Shown here: positions 14,061 to 27,215 of the stretch, piece by piece
How the letters are laid out: each line of letters starts with the position of its first letter
How positions within the stretch are numbered: position 1 is the stretch's first letter
Source: Sesamum alatum
Taxonomy: Eukaryota > Streptophyta > Magnoliopsida > Lamiales > Pedaliaceae
Direction of reading: 5' to 3'
NCBI GenBank assembly: GCA_034509735.1
Contig: JACGWO010000007.1
Location: 24,084,046 to 24,148,045, forward strand
Length of the DNA: 64,000 nucleotides
Notes under the pieces: generated by a model
Seen by the model: only the letters and a program-made list of their open reading frames with translations
Told to the model about the DNA's origin: nothing
Database searches by the model: none
Program-made: the position numbers and the translations under genes

Positions 14061-15200
14061 CCCTTTTAATCTAATTAAAAGGAAAGCCCATACTTTGTAA
14101 AATTCATAAATCTAATTTATAAACTCAAGCCCGATTATTCCAAATAATACATCGAGGCTTGTATCTCCAAGAAGTATAATTTAATTCCATTAAATTAAAC
14201 CTTCTCCCGGAATTAATTCCAAATTAATTCCCTTTCATTTGGTGTAGCGGGTGTGACTCTTTAGGTTCACCTTTCAGCTAGACTTGGACTACTTTTTGTT
14301 ATTTCATAACCAAAGTGGTCCGTTACCATGGGTGGCCATCTAGCAACGGTCCATGGCACTAGAGACTACGGTGAATTTATGGTGTGAACATTTAGGCTCC
14401 GAGTTATACGCAGGTGCGGTCCTACCGACGCTCGATACGTTACGGGTACGGTCCTACTCGACGTAGGAAATCCTTTCCCACTACATCAAGTGCTATGGCC
14501 ATAGACTTTGTGAGTCTAAACCATCTCCGAGCGCATAGGAGATCTTGCTGTCATATCCTTTGACAGGGGACAGATCCTATCTTGGAAATTCACCGTTCTT
14601 ACATACTCCGACTGCACTGGACGAGGCTTATGATGACCATGTAATATAATCGGTCAAATTTCACCAGATCCAAGATACAGCCTTAGTATGTAGGGGACTG
14701 CCGTGATCCTCAAGTCCGAGGACTAATCCCGTACTATCGGAACGGGAATACGAGTCATACCGACCAAGCCCGAGTAGCTTCTATATGACGATTCCCGCGA
14801 GTCACCTCAGTCGGCCGCTCCCCAGCAGGCGACCCACTAACACTGCTTAGACGATCCTCGTCACCCGTCGATGAAACACGACAGCAGATGCTTAGTGCAA
14901 GTCTCAAATGGATTCTCGATGCCCTGTCTCGAGATTCCTTTGACTTGGAGTATTTCAGACTGATTCGGCGAAACTGATTTCATGAACCTACCTCCAAGCG
15001 TAGTTCCAATTTCCCGAAATGTTATTTCAGTCTGTGGGCATTTGTTGTGACATCGTAACGATGCAAGCAGTAAGTACAACAAACTCATGCCTATGAATCC
15101 TTACTGCATTCATTAACATAATATTACTTGATTCACAGATTGACGAATGGTTCTCAGAACAGCCCAATACCATTGACTTTTCTGGTCACCGATTCTAACA

Positions 15201-15205
15201 CGACA
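15201..15205. repeat. Target-site duplication CGACA (right)
   Basis: Directly follows the solo LTR terminus TTCTAACA and leads into satellite AAACTCCTTTAAA. Matches 12948-12952. Confidence 0.9.
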
Positions 15206-18200
15206 AACTCCTTTAAATCAATTTAGAGACTAATCCACTTTTATGTTTGCCATATCGAGGGCTTTGGTGAACCTTCGTGATCAATCGTACGACTGTATAC
15301 ATGCCTAATATTCGACACAACAGTAGGAAACACATTGTGTTTCCAGTCCTTATCAATGACTGATAGATGACTCATTTCTGGCAATAAATATATTCGTATT
15401 GACTCTAATAATCAATATTAAATCCATTCTTCGATTATACGGACTAGAACTCCATCTTTTTCAACTTAAAAATGCACTAGGACTACATCCAGAACACTCT
15501 TCGAACCATGGACTCAGTTTTCTACATTTTCCCAACAACAAACTCCTTTAAAAAAATTTAGACACTAATGCACTTTTACCTTTGCCATATCGAGGCTTGG
15601 TGAACCCCTGACCAATCGTAGGCCTAATACTCAACAATAATAGTAGCGAACACCTTGTGTTTAAAGTCTTATAATTAAGCTGATAGATGATTTGTTTCAG
15701 GCTACAAATATATTATTATTCGAATCTTAAATAATCAATATAAGTCTACTCTTAATCTTCTTCACCTTAAAAAATGCACTAGGTAGAACACTCTTCGAAC
15801 CACTCAGTTTGACAAACTCCTTAAACAAATTTTTGTTTGAACCTTTCAGCCTAATACCTTATATCGAGTCCTTTAACTGATAGATGATTTGTTTCAGGCT
15901 ACAAATATTATTTATCGAATCTAATAATCAATATTAAATCTACTCTTCGATTATATGACTAGAACTCCATCTTCTTTCAACCTAAAAATGCACTAGGACT
16001 ACATCTAGAACACTCTTCGAACCATGGACTCAGTTTTGTACATTTTGCCCAACGACAAACTCCTTTTAAACAAATTTAGACACTAATGCATTTTTACCTT
16101 TGCCATATCGAGGGCTTGGTGAACCTTCGTGACCAACCGTACGTCTGGATACATGCCTAATACTCAATATAATAGTAGGATACACCTTGTGTTTTCAAGT
16201 CCTTATAATTAACTGATAGATGATTTGTTTCAGGCTACAAATATATTGTATCGAATCTAATAATCAATATTAAATCTACACTTCCATTATATGACCAGAA
16301 CTCCATCTTATTCAACCTAAAATGCACTAGGACTACATCTAGATCACTCTTTTTTGAGCCATGGACTCAGATTTGTAAATTTGCGCAACGACAAAATCCT
16401 TTAAACCAATTTAGAGACTAATCCACTTTTATGTTTGCCATATCGAGGGCTTTGGTGAACCTTCGTGATCAATCATACGATCGGATACATGCCTATATTA
16501 CACAAACAGTAGGAAACACATTGTGTTTCCAGTCCTTATCAATGACTGGTAGATGACTCATTTCTGGCAATACATATATTCGTATTGACTCTAATAATCA
16601 ATATTAAATCCGTTCTTCGATCATACGACTAGAACTCCATCTTATTCAATCTAAAAATGCACTAGGACTACATCTAGAACACTCTTCGAACCATGGACTC
16701 AGTTTTGTACATTTGCCCAACGACAAACTCCTTTAAACAAATTTAGACACTAATGCATTTTTTTACCTTTGCCATATCGAGGGCTTGGTGAACCTTCGTG
16801 ACCAATCGTATGTCCGGATACATGCCTAATACTCAACATAATAGTAGGAAACACCTTCTGTTTCAAGTCCTTATAATTAACTGATAGATGATTTGCTCCA
16901 GGCTACAAATATATTTGTATCGAATCTAATAATCAATATTAAATCTACTCTTCGATTATATGACTAGAACACCATCTTATTCAACCTAAAAATGCACTAG
17001 GACTACATCTAGATCACTCTTTTGAGCCATGGACTCAGATTTGTAAATTTGCGCAACGACAAACTCCTTTAAACCAATTTAGACACTAATCCACTTTTAT
17101 GTTTGCCATATCGAGGGCTTTGGTGAACCTTCCTGATCAATCGTACGATCGGATACATGCCTAATATTCAACACAACAGTAGGAAACACATTGTGTTTCC
17201 AGTCCTTATCAATGACTGATAGATGACTCATTTCTGGCTATAAAATATATTCGTATCGACTCTAATAATTAATATTAAATCGAATCTTCGGTTTATACGA
17301 CTAGAACTCCATCTTATTCAACCTAAAAATGCACTAGGACTACATCTGGAACACTCTTCGAACCATGGACTCAGCTTTGTAAATTTGCCCGACAACAAAC
17401 TCCTTAAATAAATTTAGACACTATTGCATTTTTATCTTTGCCATATCGAGGGCTTGGTGAACCTTCGTGACCAATCTTACGTCTGGATACATTCTTAATG
17501 CTCAACACAATAGTTGGAAACACCTTGTGTTTCAAGTCCTTATAATTAACTGATAGATGACTCATTTCTGGCTACAAAAATATTCGTATCGACTCTAATA
17601 ATCAATATTAAATCTACTCTTCAATTATACGACTAGAACTCCATCTTATTCAACCTAAAAATGCACTAGGACTACATCTAGAACATTCTTTTGAGCCATG
17701 GACTCAGATTTGTAAATTTGCGCAACGACAAACTCCTTTAAACCAATTTAGAGACTAATCCACTTTTATGTTTGCCATACCGAGGGCTTTGGTGAACCTT
17801 CGTGATCAATCGTACGATCGGATACATGCCTAATATTCAACACAACAGTAGGAAACACATTGTGTTTCCAGTCGTTATCAATGACTGATAGATGACTCAT
17901 TTCTGGCAATAAATATATTCGTATTGACTCTATAATCAATATTAAATCCATTCTTCGATTATACGACTAGAACTCCATCTTATTCAACCTAAAAATGCAC
18001 TAGGACTACATCTAGAACACTCTTCGAACCATGGACTCAGTTTTGTACATTTGCCCAACGACAAAACTCCTTTAAACAAATTTAGACACTAATGCATTTT
18101 TTACCTTTGCCATATCAAGGGCTTTGGTGAAACCTTCGTGACCAATCGTACATCTGGATACATGCATAATACTCAACATAATAGTAGGAAACACCTTGTG

Positions 18201-21200
18201 TTTTAAAGTCCTTATAATTAACTGATAGATGATTTGTTTCAGGCTACAAATATATTAGTATCGAATCTAATAATCAATATTAAATCTACTCTTCGATTAT
18301 ATGACTAGATTTCCATCTTATTCAACCTAAAAATGCACTAGGACTACATCTAGAACACTCTTTCGAACCATGGACTCAGTTTTGTACATTTGCCCAACGA
18401 CAAACTCCTTTTAAACAAATTTTAGACACTAATGCATTTTGACCTTTGCCAAATCGAGGGCTTGATGAACATTCGTGACCAACATACGTCGGGATACATG
18501 CCTAATACTCAACATAATCATAGGGAAACACCTTGTGTTTCAAGTCCTTATAATTAACTGATAGATGATTTGCTCCAGGCTACAAATATATTAGTATCGA
18601 ATCTAATAATCAATATTAAATCTACTCTTCGATTATATGACTAGAACTCCATCTTATTCAACCTAAAAATGCTCTAGGACTACATCTAGATCGCTCTTTT
18701 GAGCTATGGACTCAGATTTGTAAATTTGCGCAACGACAAACTCCTTTAAACAAATTTAGAGACTAATCCACTTTCATGTTTGCCATATCGAAGGCTTTTG
18801 GTGAACCTTCGTGATCAAGTCGTACGACTGTATACATGCCTAATATTTGACACAACAGTGGGAAACACATTGTGTTTCCAATCCTTATCAATGACTGATA
18901 GATGACTCATTTCTGGCAATAAATATATTCGTATTGACTCTAATAATCAATATTAAATCCATTCTTCGATTATACGACTAGAACTCCATCTTATTCAACT
19001 TAAAAATGCACTAGGACTACATCCAGAACACTCTTCGAACCATGGAATCAGTTTTCTACATTTGCCAAACGACAAACTCCTTTAAACAAATTTAGACACT
19101 AATGCATTTTTACCTTTGCCATATCGAGGGCTTGGTGAACCTTCGTGACCAATCGTATGTCCGGATACATGCCTAATACTCAACATAATAGTAGGAAACA
19201 CCTTGTGTTTCAAGTGCTTATAATTAACTGATAGATGATTTGCTCCAGGCTACAAATATATTTGTATCGAATCTAATAATCAATATTAAATCTACTTCTT
19301 CAATTATATGACTAGAACTCCATCTTATTCAACCTAAAAATGCACTAGGACTACATCTAGATCACTCTTTTGAGCCATGGACTCAGATTTGTAAATTTGC
19401 GCAACGACAAACTCCTTTTAAACCAATTTTAGACACTAATCCACTTTTATGTTTGCCATATTCGAGGCTTTGGTGAACCTTCCTGATCAATCGTACGATC
19501 GGATACATGCCTAATATTCAACACAACAGTAGGAAACACATGTGTTTCCAGTCCTTATCAATGACTGATAGATGACCCATTTCTGGCTATAAAATATATT
19601 CGTATCGACTCTAATAATTAATATTAAATCGAATCTTCGATTATACGATTAGAACTCCATCTTATTCAACCTAAAAATGCACTAGGACTACATCTAGAAC
19701 ACTCTTCGAACCATGGACTCAGTTTTGTACATTTGCCCAACGACAAACTCCTTTAAACAAATCTAGACACTAATGCATTTTTACCTTTGCCATATCAAGG
19801 GCTTGGTGAACCTTCGTGACCAATCGTACATCTGGATACATGCCTAATAGTCAACATAATAGTAGGAACACCTTTTGTTTTAAAGTCCTTATAATTAACT
19901 GATAGATAATTTGTTTCAGGCTACAAATATATTAGTATCGAATCTAATAATCAATATTAAATCTACTCTTCGATTATATGACTAAGAACTCCATCTTATT
20001 CAACCTAAAAATGCACTAGGACTACATCTAGAACACTCTTCGAACCATGGACTCAGTTTTGTACATTTGCCAACGACAAACTCCTTTAAACAAATTTAGA
20101 CACTAATGCATTTTTACCTTTGCCATATTCGAGGGCTTGGTGAACCTTCGTGACTAATCGTACGTCTGGATACATGCCTAATACTAACATAATAGTAGGA
20201 AACACCTTTGTGTTTCAAGTCCTTACAATTAACTGATAGATGATTTTGCTCCAGGCTACAAATATATTAGTAATCGAATCTAATAATCAATATTAAATCT
20301 ACTCTTCAATTATATGACTAGAACTCCATCTTATTAAACCTAAAAAAGCACTAGGACTACATCTAGATCACTCTTTTGAGCCATGGACTCAGATTTGTAA
20401 ATTTGCGCAACGACAAACTCCTTTAAACCAATTTAGAGACTAATCCACTTTTATGTTTGCCATACCGAGGGCTTTGGTGAACCTTCGTGATCAATCCCAC
20501 GATCGGATACATGCCTAATATTCAATACAACTAGGAAAACACATTGTGTTTCCAGTCCTTATCAATGACTGATAGATGACTCATTTTGCTGCCAATAAAT
20601 ATATTCGTATTGACTCTAATAATCAATATTAAAATCCATTCAATCGATTATACGACTAGAACTCCATCTTATTCAACCTCAAAATACACTAGGACTACAT
20701 CTAGAACACTTTCGAACCATGGACTCAGTTTTGTACATTTGCCCAACGACAAACTCCTTTAAAAAAATTTTAGACACTTAATGCATTTTTATCTTTGCCA
20801 TATCGAGGGCTTGGTGAACCTTCGTGACCAATCGTACGTCTGGATACATGCCTAATACTCAACATAATAGTAGGAAACACATTGTGTTTAAAGTCCTTAT
20901 AATTAACTGATAGATGACTTTGTTTCAGGCTACAAATATATTAGTATCGAATCTAATAATCAATATTAAATCTACTCTTCGATTATATGACTAGAACTCC
21001 ATCTTATTCAACCTAAAAATGCACTAGGACTACAATCTAGAACACTCTCCGAACCATGGACTCAGTTTTGTACATTTGCCCAACGACAAACTCCTTTAAA
21101 CAAATTTAGTCACTAATGCATTTTTACTTTTGTCATATCGAGGGCTTGGTGAACCTTCGTGACCAATCATACGTCGGGATACATGCATAATACTCAACGT

Positions 21201-21429
21201 AATAGTAGAAAACACCTTGTGTTTCAAGTCCTTATAATTTAACTGATAGATGATTTGCTCCAGGCTACAAATATATTAGTATCGAATCTAATAATCAATA
21301 TTAAATCTACTCTTCGATTATATGACTAGAAACTCCATCTTATTCAAACCTAAAAATGCACTAGGACTACATCTAGATCGCTCTTTTGAGCCATGGACTC
21401 AGATTTTGTAAATTTGCGCAACGACAAAC
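15206..21429 (+). repeat. Satellite array, forward orientation, indel-rich, up to the gap
   Basis: About 18-19 monomers of subfamily 1, continuing the array interrupted by the solo LTR. From about 15430 to the gap the copies carry many single-base gains and losses in homopolymers and several truncated motifs. The worst stretch is 15575-15900, where one to two monomers are reduced to fragments. The 2406-12952 part is much cleaner. No gene is present. Confidence 0.93.
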
Positions 21430-21929
21430 NNNNNNNNNNNNNNNNNNNNNNNNNNNNNNNNNNNNNNNNNNNNNNNNNNNNNNNNNNNNNNNNNNNNNNN
21501 NNNNNNNNNNNNNNNNNNNNNNNNNNNNNNNNNNNNNNNNNNNNNNNNNNNNNNNNNNNNNNNNNNNNNNNNNNNNNNNNNNNNNNNNNNNNNNNNNNNN
21601 NNNNNNNNNNNNNNNNNNNNNNNNNNNNNNNNNNNNNNNNNNNNNNNNNNNNNNNNNNNNNNNNNNNNNNNNNNNNNNNNNNNNNNNNNNNNNNNNNNNN
21701 NNNNNNNNNNNNNNNNNNNNNNNNNNNNNNNNNNNNNNNNNNNNNNNNNNNNNNNNNNNNNNNNNNNNNNNNNNNNNNNNNNNNNNNNNNNNNNNNNNNN
21801 NNNNNNNNNNNNNNNNNNNNNNNNNNNNNNNNNNNNNNNNNNNNNNNNNNNNNNNNNNNNNNNNNNNNNNNNNNNNNNNNNNNNNNNNNNNNNNNNNNNN
21901 NNNNNNNNNNNNNNNNNNNNNNNNNNNNN
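21430..21929. other. Assembly gap, 500 N
   Basis: Exactly 500 unknown bases. Satellite lies on the left and unrelated AT-rich sequence on the right, so the true gap length and the satellite edge are unknown. The round size suggests a scaffolding placeholder. Open frames spanning it are artefacts. Confidence 0.98.
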
Positions 21930-24900
21930 TATATATTCATACATATTTATATGAACTCTTGTGTATTCAATTTGTATAATACTTAAAATAAATATGATTT
22001 TCATGTTTCCTATTTTAATAAGCAACAATTATTAAATTATTTGTTATTTTAACACTAACAACACAAGCACATAGACTTATTTTAAATATGCATGAATATA
22101 TTATCATAATTTATAACTGTACAATGTTATTTTCATTAATTAGAGATAATTTTTTTGAATAAACAATGTATGTGTGGCTTTTAAATTATTTGTATTTTTA
22201 ACCCTAAAAGCACGTGTTAACGAAATGTTTAATTAAGCACATGCATAAAATATTTATTTATAGGAATAAAATAAATATTTATGATGTATTTTAATCTTTC
22301 AAATGCTAGAATGTTATATATATTTAATATAAATTTGATATAAATTGAAGTAATTGTTAGAAAATAAATAGTCTTAGCATTTTGTAAATATCATCCACAC
22401 ATTTATAAATATAATGTCTATATATAAATATAACATATAAAAATACTACTTTTATACACGTCCATAGTAGTTATTTATTTATAAATAAATATTTTGTGCA
22501 TGTGCTTTTAGGGTTAAAAATAACAAATAATTTAACAGTCGCATACTACATTGTTTATTTAAAAAAGATATTCTCTAATTGATAAAAATAATATTGTGCA
22601 GTTATAAATTATGATGATACATTCATACATATTTAATCATGTTCTACAATTATTAAATTATTTGTTATTTAACACTAAGCAGCATAAGCACATAGAATTA
22701 ATATAAATATGAATGTATCACAATAATTAATAACTGCACAATATTATTTTTATCAATTAGAGATAAGTTTTTCAAATAAACAATTTAATACGTGATTTTT
22801 AAATTATTTGTTATTTTTGACCTTAAAAGCACATGGACAAAATGTTTATCTATAAATAAATAAATATTATGGATGTATTTTAATCTTTCAAGATGTTAGA
22901 ATTTTTAAATTAAAGTATGATCTATTCACTATAGTTAATTTAATTTATAAAAATTTTGTTTGTATCACCCATACATATGTATTTATATGCCACTAAAATA
23001 TGATGAATTTTTATATATTTTTAAATATAAATATGTGTATCATATGTGATAATGACAAAATGCCAATAAATAAATGTTTTAATTTTAAAAGCATAATCTT
23101 TATATATTTTTATTTTCGTCTATAGTTTTAATAGAGAAATACCCATGTTGGTTGGTCTAGGAAATTACTATGTTTTTTTTATAAAAAAAAGAAATAATTG
23201 GTTTTTTATTTAAAAATAAAAGTAATTTATTTGGGTCAAAGTTTATTAAATCATACAATTTGTTAAACCCTTAATATTGCTTTTAAATTAGTTTTATTAT
23301 CTGTCACGTGAATTTACATCATTGATTAATTTTTTATTTATTACTTGACAAAAGTACTAAATTAGTTTTATTTTATATCATTTGTGAATTACATCTATTG
23401 ATCTCATTTTTATTTACTATTCCCATTGTAATTTAATTAATTCCAATTATTTTGTTTACATTTACCATATGCCTTTATCAAAGAAAATGTACCAACAATA
23501 AAATATACTACATATTATTTATGTGTGATAGTATTTATTACTTCCATTACGATTTAATTACTAACAATTCATTTTAACATTTATCAATGTAATATATTTA
23601 TTAAAAAGCATTTAATGTAGTAAGAAATAATTAAGAAAAACAACAGAAATTGAAACGACTCATGAATTAAAGCGAAAATTTCTATAATTACAAAAAACAG
23701 TAATTTATTATAATGCTTTGTGGAAAGTGCTATTTGAACATTTTGAAATCAATAATAATTCATTTCTTTAAATTAATAAAAAGAGGCTCAAATTTATCCT
23801 AAGTACAAATAATTATAATTTAAGAAATGAAAGTTCTCTATTTGTGGTATAATCCAAGAAATAATTAGAGAAATCAGAGAAGAAAGGGCGCACCAATTTT
23901 TGAATTTTTGAATTGTCTCCCGACAATATAAATATTCTAAATGCTATTTATGCAATTTATTACACCGATTATAACTTAATTAACTTCAACTCGTTTTTAC
24001 ATTTACAATGTAACATTATTTTGATACTTTTGTATGTTGTTTGGATTACTTAAAATACAAATAATTATAATTGAAGTGAACTAAATAGTGATGTTAAAGT
24101 AAAATTTCTAAAATTAAAAAAAAATTATTTATATAATCCTTTATTATCTCTAATTATTTTCATGTTTCCTATTTTAATAAGCTATGATAAATTATTTGTT
24201 ATTTTAATAATAACAACACAAGCACATAGAGTTAATATAAAAATGTATGGATATATCTCTATAATTTATAACTGCACTATGTTATTTTATCAATTAAGAG
24301 ATAATTTTATCAAATAAATAATTTAATACGTGACTTTAGAATTATTTGTTATTTTTACCTTAAAACCATATGCAGAAAATGTTTATTTATAAATAAAATA
24401 AATATTATGGATGTATTTTAATCTTTCAAATGGTAGAATTTTTTAAATTAAAGTATGATCTATTTCATATAGTTAATTTAATTTATATGCCACATAGAAA
24501 CATGATGATATGTTTATATATATTTAAATATAAATTTGATATAACTATGTGTATCACTATAATTTTATAAGTTATATCAATATGTATGTGATAATAACAA
24601 AATGTCAATAAATAAATGTTTTAATTTTCAAAAGCATAATCTTTATATATTTTTATTTAGATACACTTATATATATGAATAATGTTTTTATAAATGAAAG
24701 TAACTATTAGGAATAAACCATTAAATTATTTTTTAGTGTGTATGAAAATAATCTTAGCATTTTGTAAATATCATGCATGTATTTATTGTCTCTAATATTG
24801 TATTTTATTATATATGACATAAATATTTATACAAAAAGACCATGTTATTGTGTATAAAAATAAAATTATAATTTGAAAGTACTGCCATTTCAATCATTTT

Positions 24901-25890
24901 CGTCTATAGTTTTTATGGTATTTTTTTTATGTATTATTTAATTGTATGATGTACACAAATATGAAGAAATACCATGTTGCTTTAGGAATATTAGTATATT
25001 TAAAAAAACAAAAGAAAGAATAATTGGTTTTTATTTAAAAATAAAAGTTCTCTAGTTGTGGTCAAAGTTTATTAAATTATCCTAACCTATATGAGCGTAC
25101 AATTTGTTAATCTTTCAAATGCTAGAATTTTTTTAATTAAAAGCATGATCTATTTCATATAGTTAATTTAATTTATAAAAATTTTGTTTGTTTCACATAC
25201 ATATGTATTTAAATATAAATTTGATATAACTATCACTATAATTTTATAAGTCATATAAATATATATGTACGTGATAATGACAAAATGCCAATAAATAAAT
25301 ATTTTAATTTTGAAAAGCATAATATTTATATATTTTTATTTGGATATACTTATATATGCATACATTATCATATATACGAATAATGTTTTCTTATAAATTA
25401 AAGTAACTGTCAGAAATAAATCATTTTTTAGTGCGTATGAAAATAATCTTAGCATTTTGTAAATATCATCCACGAATTTATTGTCTCTAATATTGTATTT
25501 TATTATATATGACATAAATATTTATATAAATAGACCATGTTATATTGTGTACAAAAATAAAAACATAATTTGAAAGTACTGGCATTTCAATGATTTCCGT
25601 CTATAGTTTTTGTGGTATTTTTTTATGTATCATTTAATTGTATGATGTACACAAATATGATGAAATACCATGTTGCTTTAGGAATATTATATATATTTTT
25701 TTAAAAAGAAGAAGAAATAATTGGTTTTTTATTTAAAAATAAAATTTCTCTATACAATTTGTTAAACCCTTAATATTGCTTTTATAGTACTTAATTAATT
25801 TTGTCACGTGAATTTACATCATTGATTAATTTTTCTATTTATTACTTTCATTATAATTTAATTATTGAAAATGCCTTTATTAAAAAATTA
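21930..25890. repeat. AT-rich non-coding region with dispersed direct repeats
   Basis: Very AT-rich, with no open frame worth calling. Several segments recur two to four times. TTTCATGTTTCCTATTTTAA is at about 22001 and 24159. AACAAATAATTT-type and CACAAGCACATAG blocks are at about 22060, 22680 and 24215. GCATAATCTTTATATATTTT is at about 23090, 24640 and 25317. TTAGCATTTTGTAAATATCA is at about 22374, 24755 and 25450. The block around 24530-25010 is repeated at about 25210-25700. These look like decayed copies of one AT-rich repeat unit; I cannot assign them to a known element. Confidence 0.7.
22081..22635. repeat. Imperfect inverted repeat, arms ~170 bp
   Basis: The left arm, about 22081-22262, includes ATCATAATTTATAACTG, TAAACAATGTA and ACCCTAAAAGCAC. 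It matches the reverse complement of the right arm, about 22470-22635, leaving a spacer of about 200 bp. Further direct copies of the left arm occur near 22715-22880 and 24230-24420. The arrangement could be an inverted copy of the local AT-rich repeat or the remains of a foldback element. No clean terminal duplication was seen. Confidence 0.65.
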
Positions 25891-27068
25891 GAGAAAGGTT
25901 AATAAAATGACTTGACTCAACCAAAATGATTTACAATAATAAAACCAAGACACATGTACTACAATAAGTCAAGTACTTATACTGGTATCTCCATATCCAT
26001 ATTACGACAATGTTACCATTAGACGTTGGGGACCCACCCAGGGAACACAATAGCATAGAAAATCTTAGTATATACGATTCACCAATCAAGCCAAATCTAA
26101 AGTTTGCTGAATTCCCCAAAGTTTTAAATTAGAAAGATCATTTTCCCAAATAGGAAGAAAATAAGGATCTTATACATACCGCAGAAGATGGCGTAAGAAG
26201 CTTTAATTTATCCTCTCGCATGAGGGTTTTTCCAGGAATGGAGCTTGGAAGCAGAATCCGATGATTCTTCTATGAGAGACTGTGGCTGTTGCAACTCATC
26301 AACTTCTGTAAAGCCAGATTCTACATATATAAAAACATTCAGCCTTTAATCGCATGGAAAATCATAAACACTTTGATCACAGATGAAACATTCAGATAGA
26401 AGTACTTTTAAGCACAAGTACAAACTATTTTGGTTGTTATTAATAATGAAGCATAAAACATCACGGAATTCCCTAACTTCTACATTCGATGAAATGTCTG
26501 GGATGAAAGTCAGTAGAAAGAACTAGGATTATCACCTCTTCTATCAAGATTAGCAGTCTCCTTTGAGTCAGAAAAAAGAGTATCAAAATCGGAACACATC
26601 TCATTATGACACGAAAGCTATTGAGTACAGGTTGTCATAGGGGAGACCTTCCTGCTTTGGCACGATCCTTGGCATCCACAAGGCATCCTGCAGTACATGC
26701 ATCTTAGAGCTCAGCACCAACTGTAGCCTGCTGGCAAACAAATGCGTAGCACCAAAATTGATTTCGTAATAATTAACTAGAAAGTCAAAAATAATTATAC
26801 ATGTATCTCCCTATTACAACAATGTTATTGTTTGACACTGGAGGGCCCACCTGGGAAATATAATAGCTCAGAAATCTAAAAATATAAGATTCACCAATCA
26901 AGCCAAATGTACCATTCACAAAAATTCCCCAAAAAAATTTTAAAACTAGAAAGATCATTAAAACAAATAGAAAAAAAACAAAGGATCTTACACATACTGC
27001 AAAATAGGGCATAAAAAGTTTCCAATTGCAAGAGGTCCTTTTTCAGTAATAGAATTAAAAGCATAATC

Positions 27069-27215
27069 AGACCGGCCGATTAATTTCCTAGGGGTATCAT
27101 TCGGGCGGGTAAGACCGTTGCCTTGTTTAGCTCAGTAGCTCCGAGCCTACTTGCTAAGTAGCCAAAAGGTCCTATTAGCTCATTGGCTCATACTATCTAG
27201 GGCCCACATGTGTTT
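27069..27215. other. ~147 bp unrelated insertion within a copy of segment A
   Basis: The left flank matches the 3' half of segment A and the right flank resumes at CCGATGATTTTTC. In between lies sequence of normal GC content (GACCGGCCGATT to TGTTTAGTG) that no other copy has. It includes TTTAGCTCAGTAGC, which faintly resembles a tRNA A-box, but there is no matching B-box. It could be a short TE remnant. Edges are approximate. Confidence 0.5.

Larger units (their letters stand above)
12953..15200 (-). mobile_element. Solo LTR of a Ty1/copia element (2248 bp)
   Basis: Begins TGAAAGA and ends TTCTAACA, giving TG...CA termini, and is flanked by CGACA on both sides. It has no internal coding region. 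It shares many blocks with the copia LTR at 44370-46365, including GGATCGTCCCGGGA, GTGACTCTTTAGGTTCACC, CCATGGGTGGCCATCTAGC and CTACCTCCAAGCGTAGT. It is 250 bp longer and clearly diverged, so it belongs to a related subfamily. By analogy the element lay on the minus strand. Solo LTRs arise by recombination between the two LTRs of one element; the intact TSD supports that here. Confidence 0.93.

Noticed and set aside
2406..21429. CENP-B-like box in TTCGTGACCAATCATACGTCGGG
   Set aside because: Spacing between the TTCG and CGGG parts does not fit the 17 bp box, and most monomers lack CGGG.
21350..22028. Open frames of about 200 codons on both strands
   Set aside because: They consist almost entirely of unknown residues from the N gap.
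27110..27150. tRNA gene or SINE promoter
   Set aside because: Only an A-box-like TAGCTCAGTAGC is present; no B-box, no cloverleaf.
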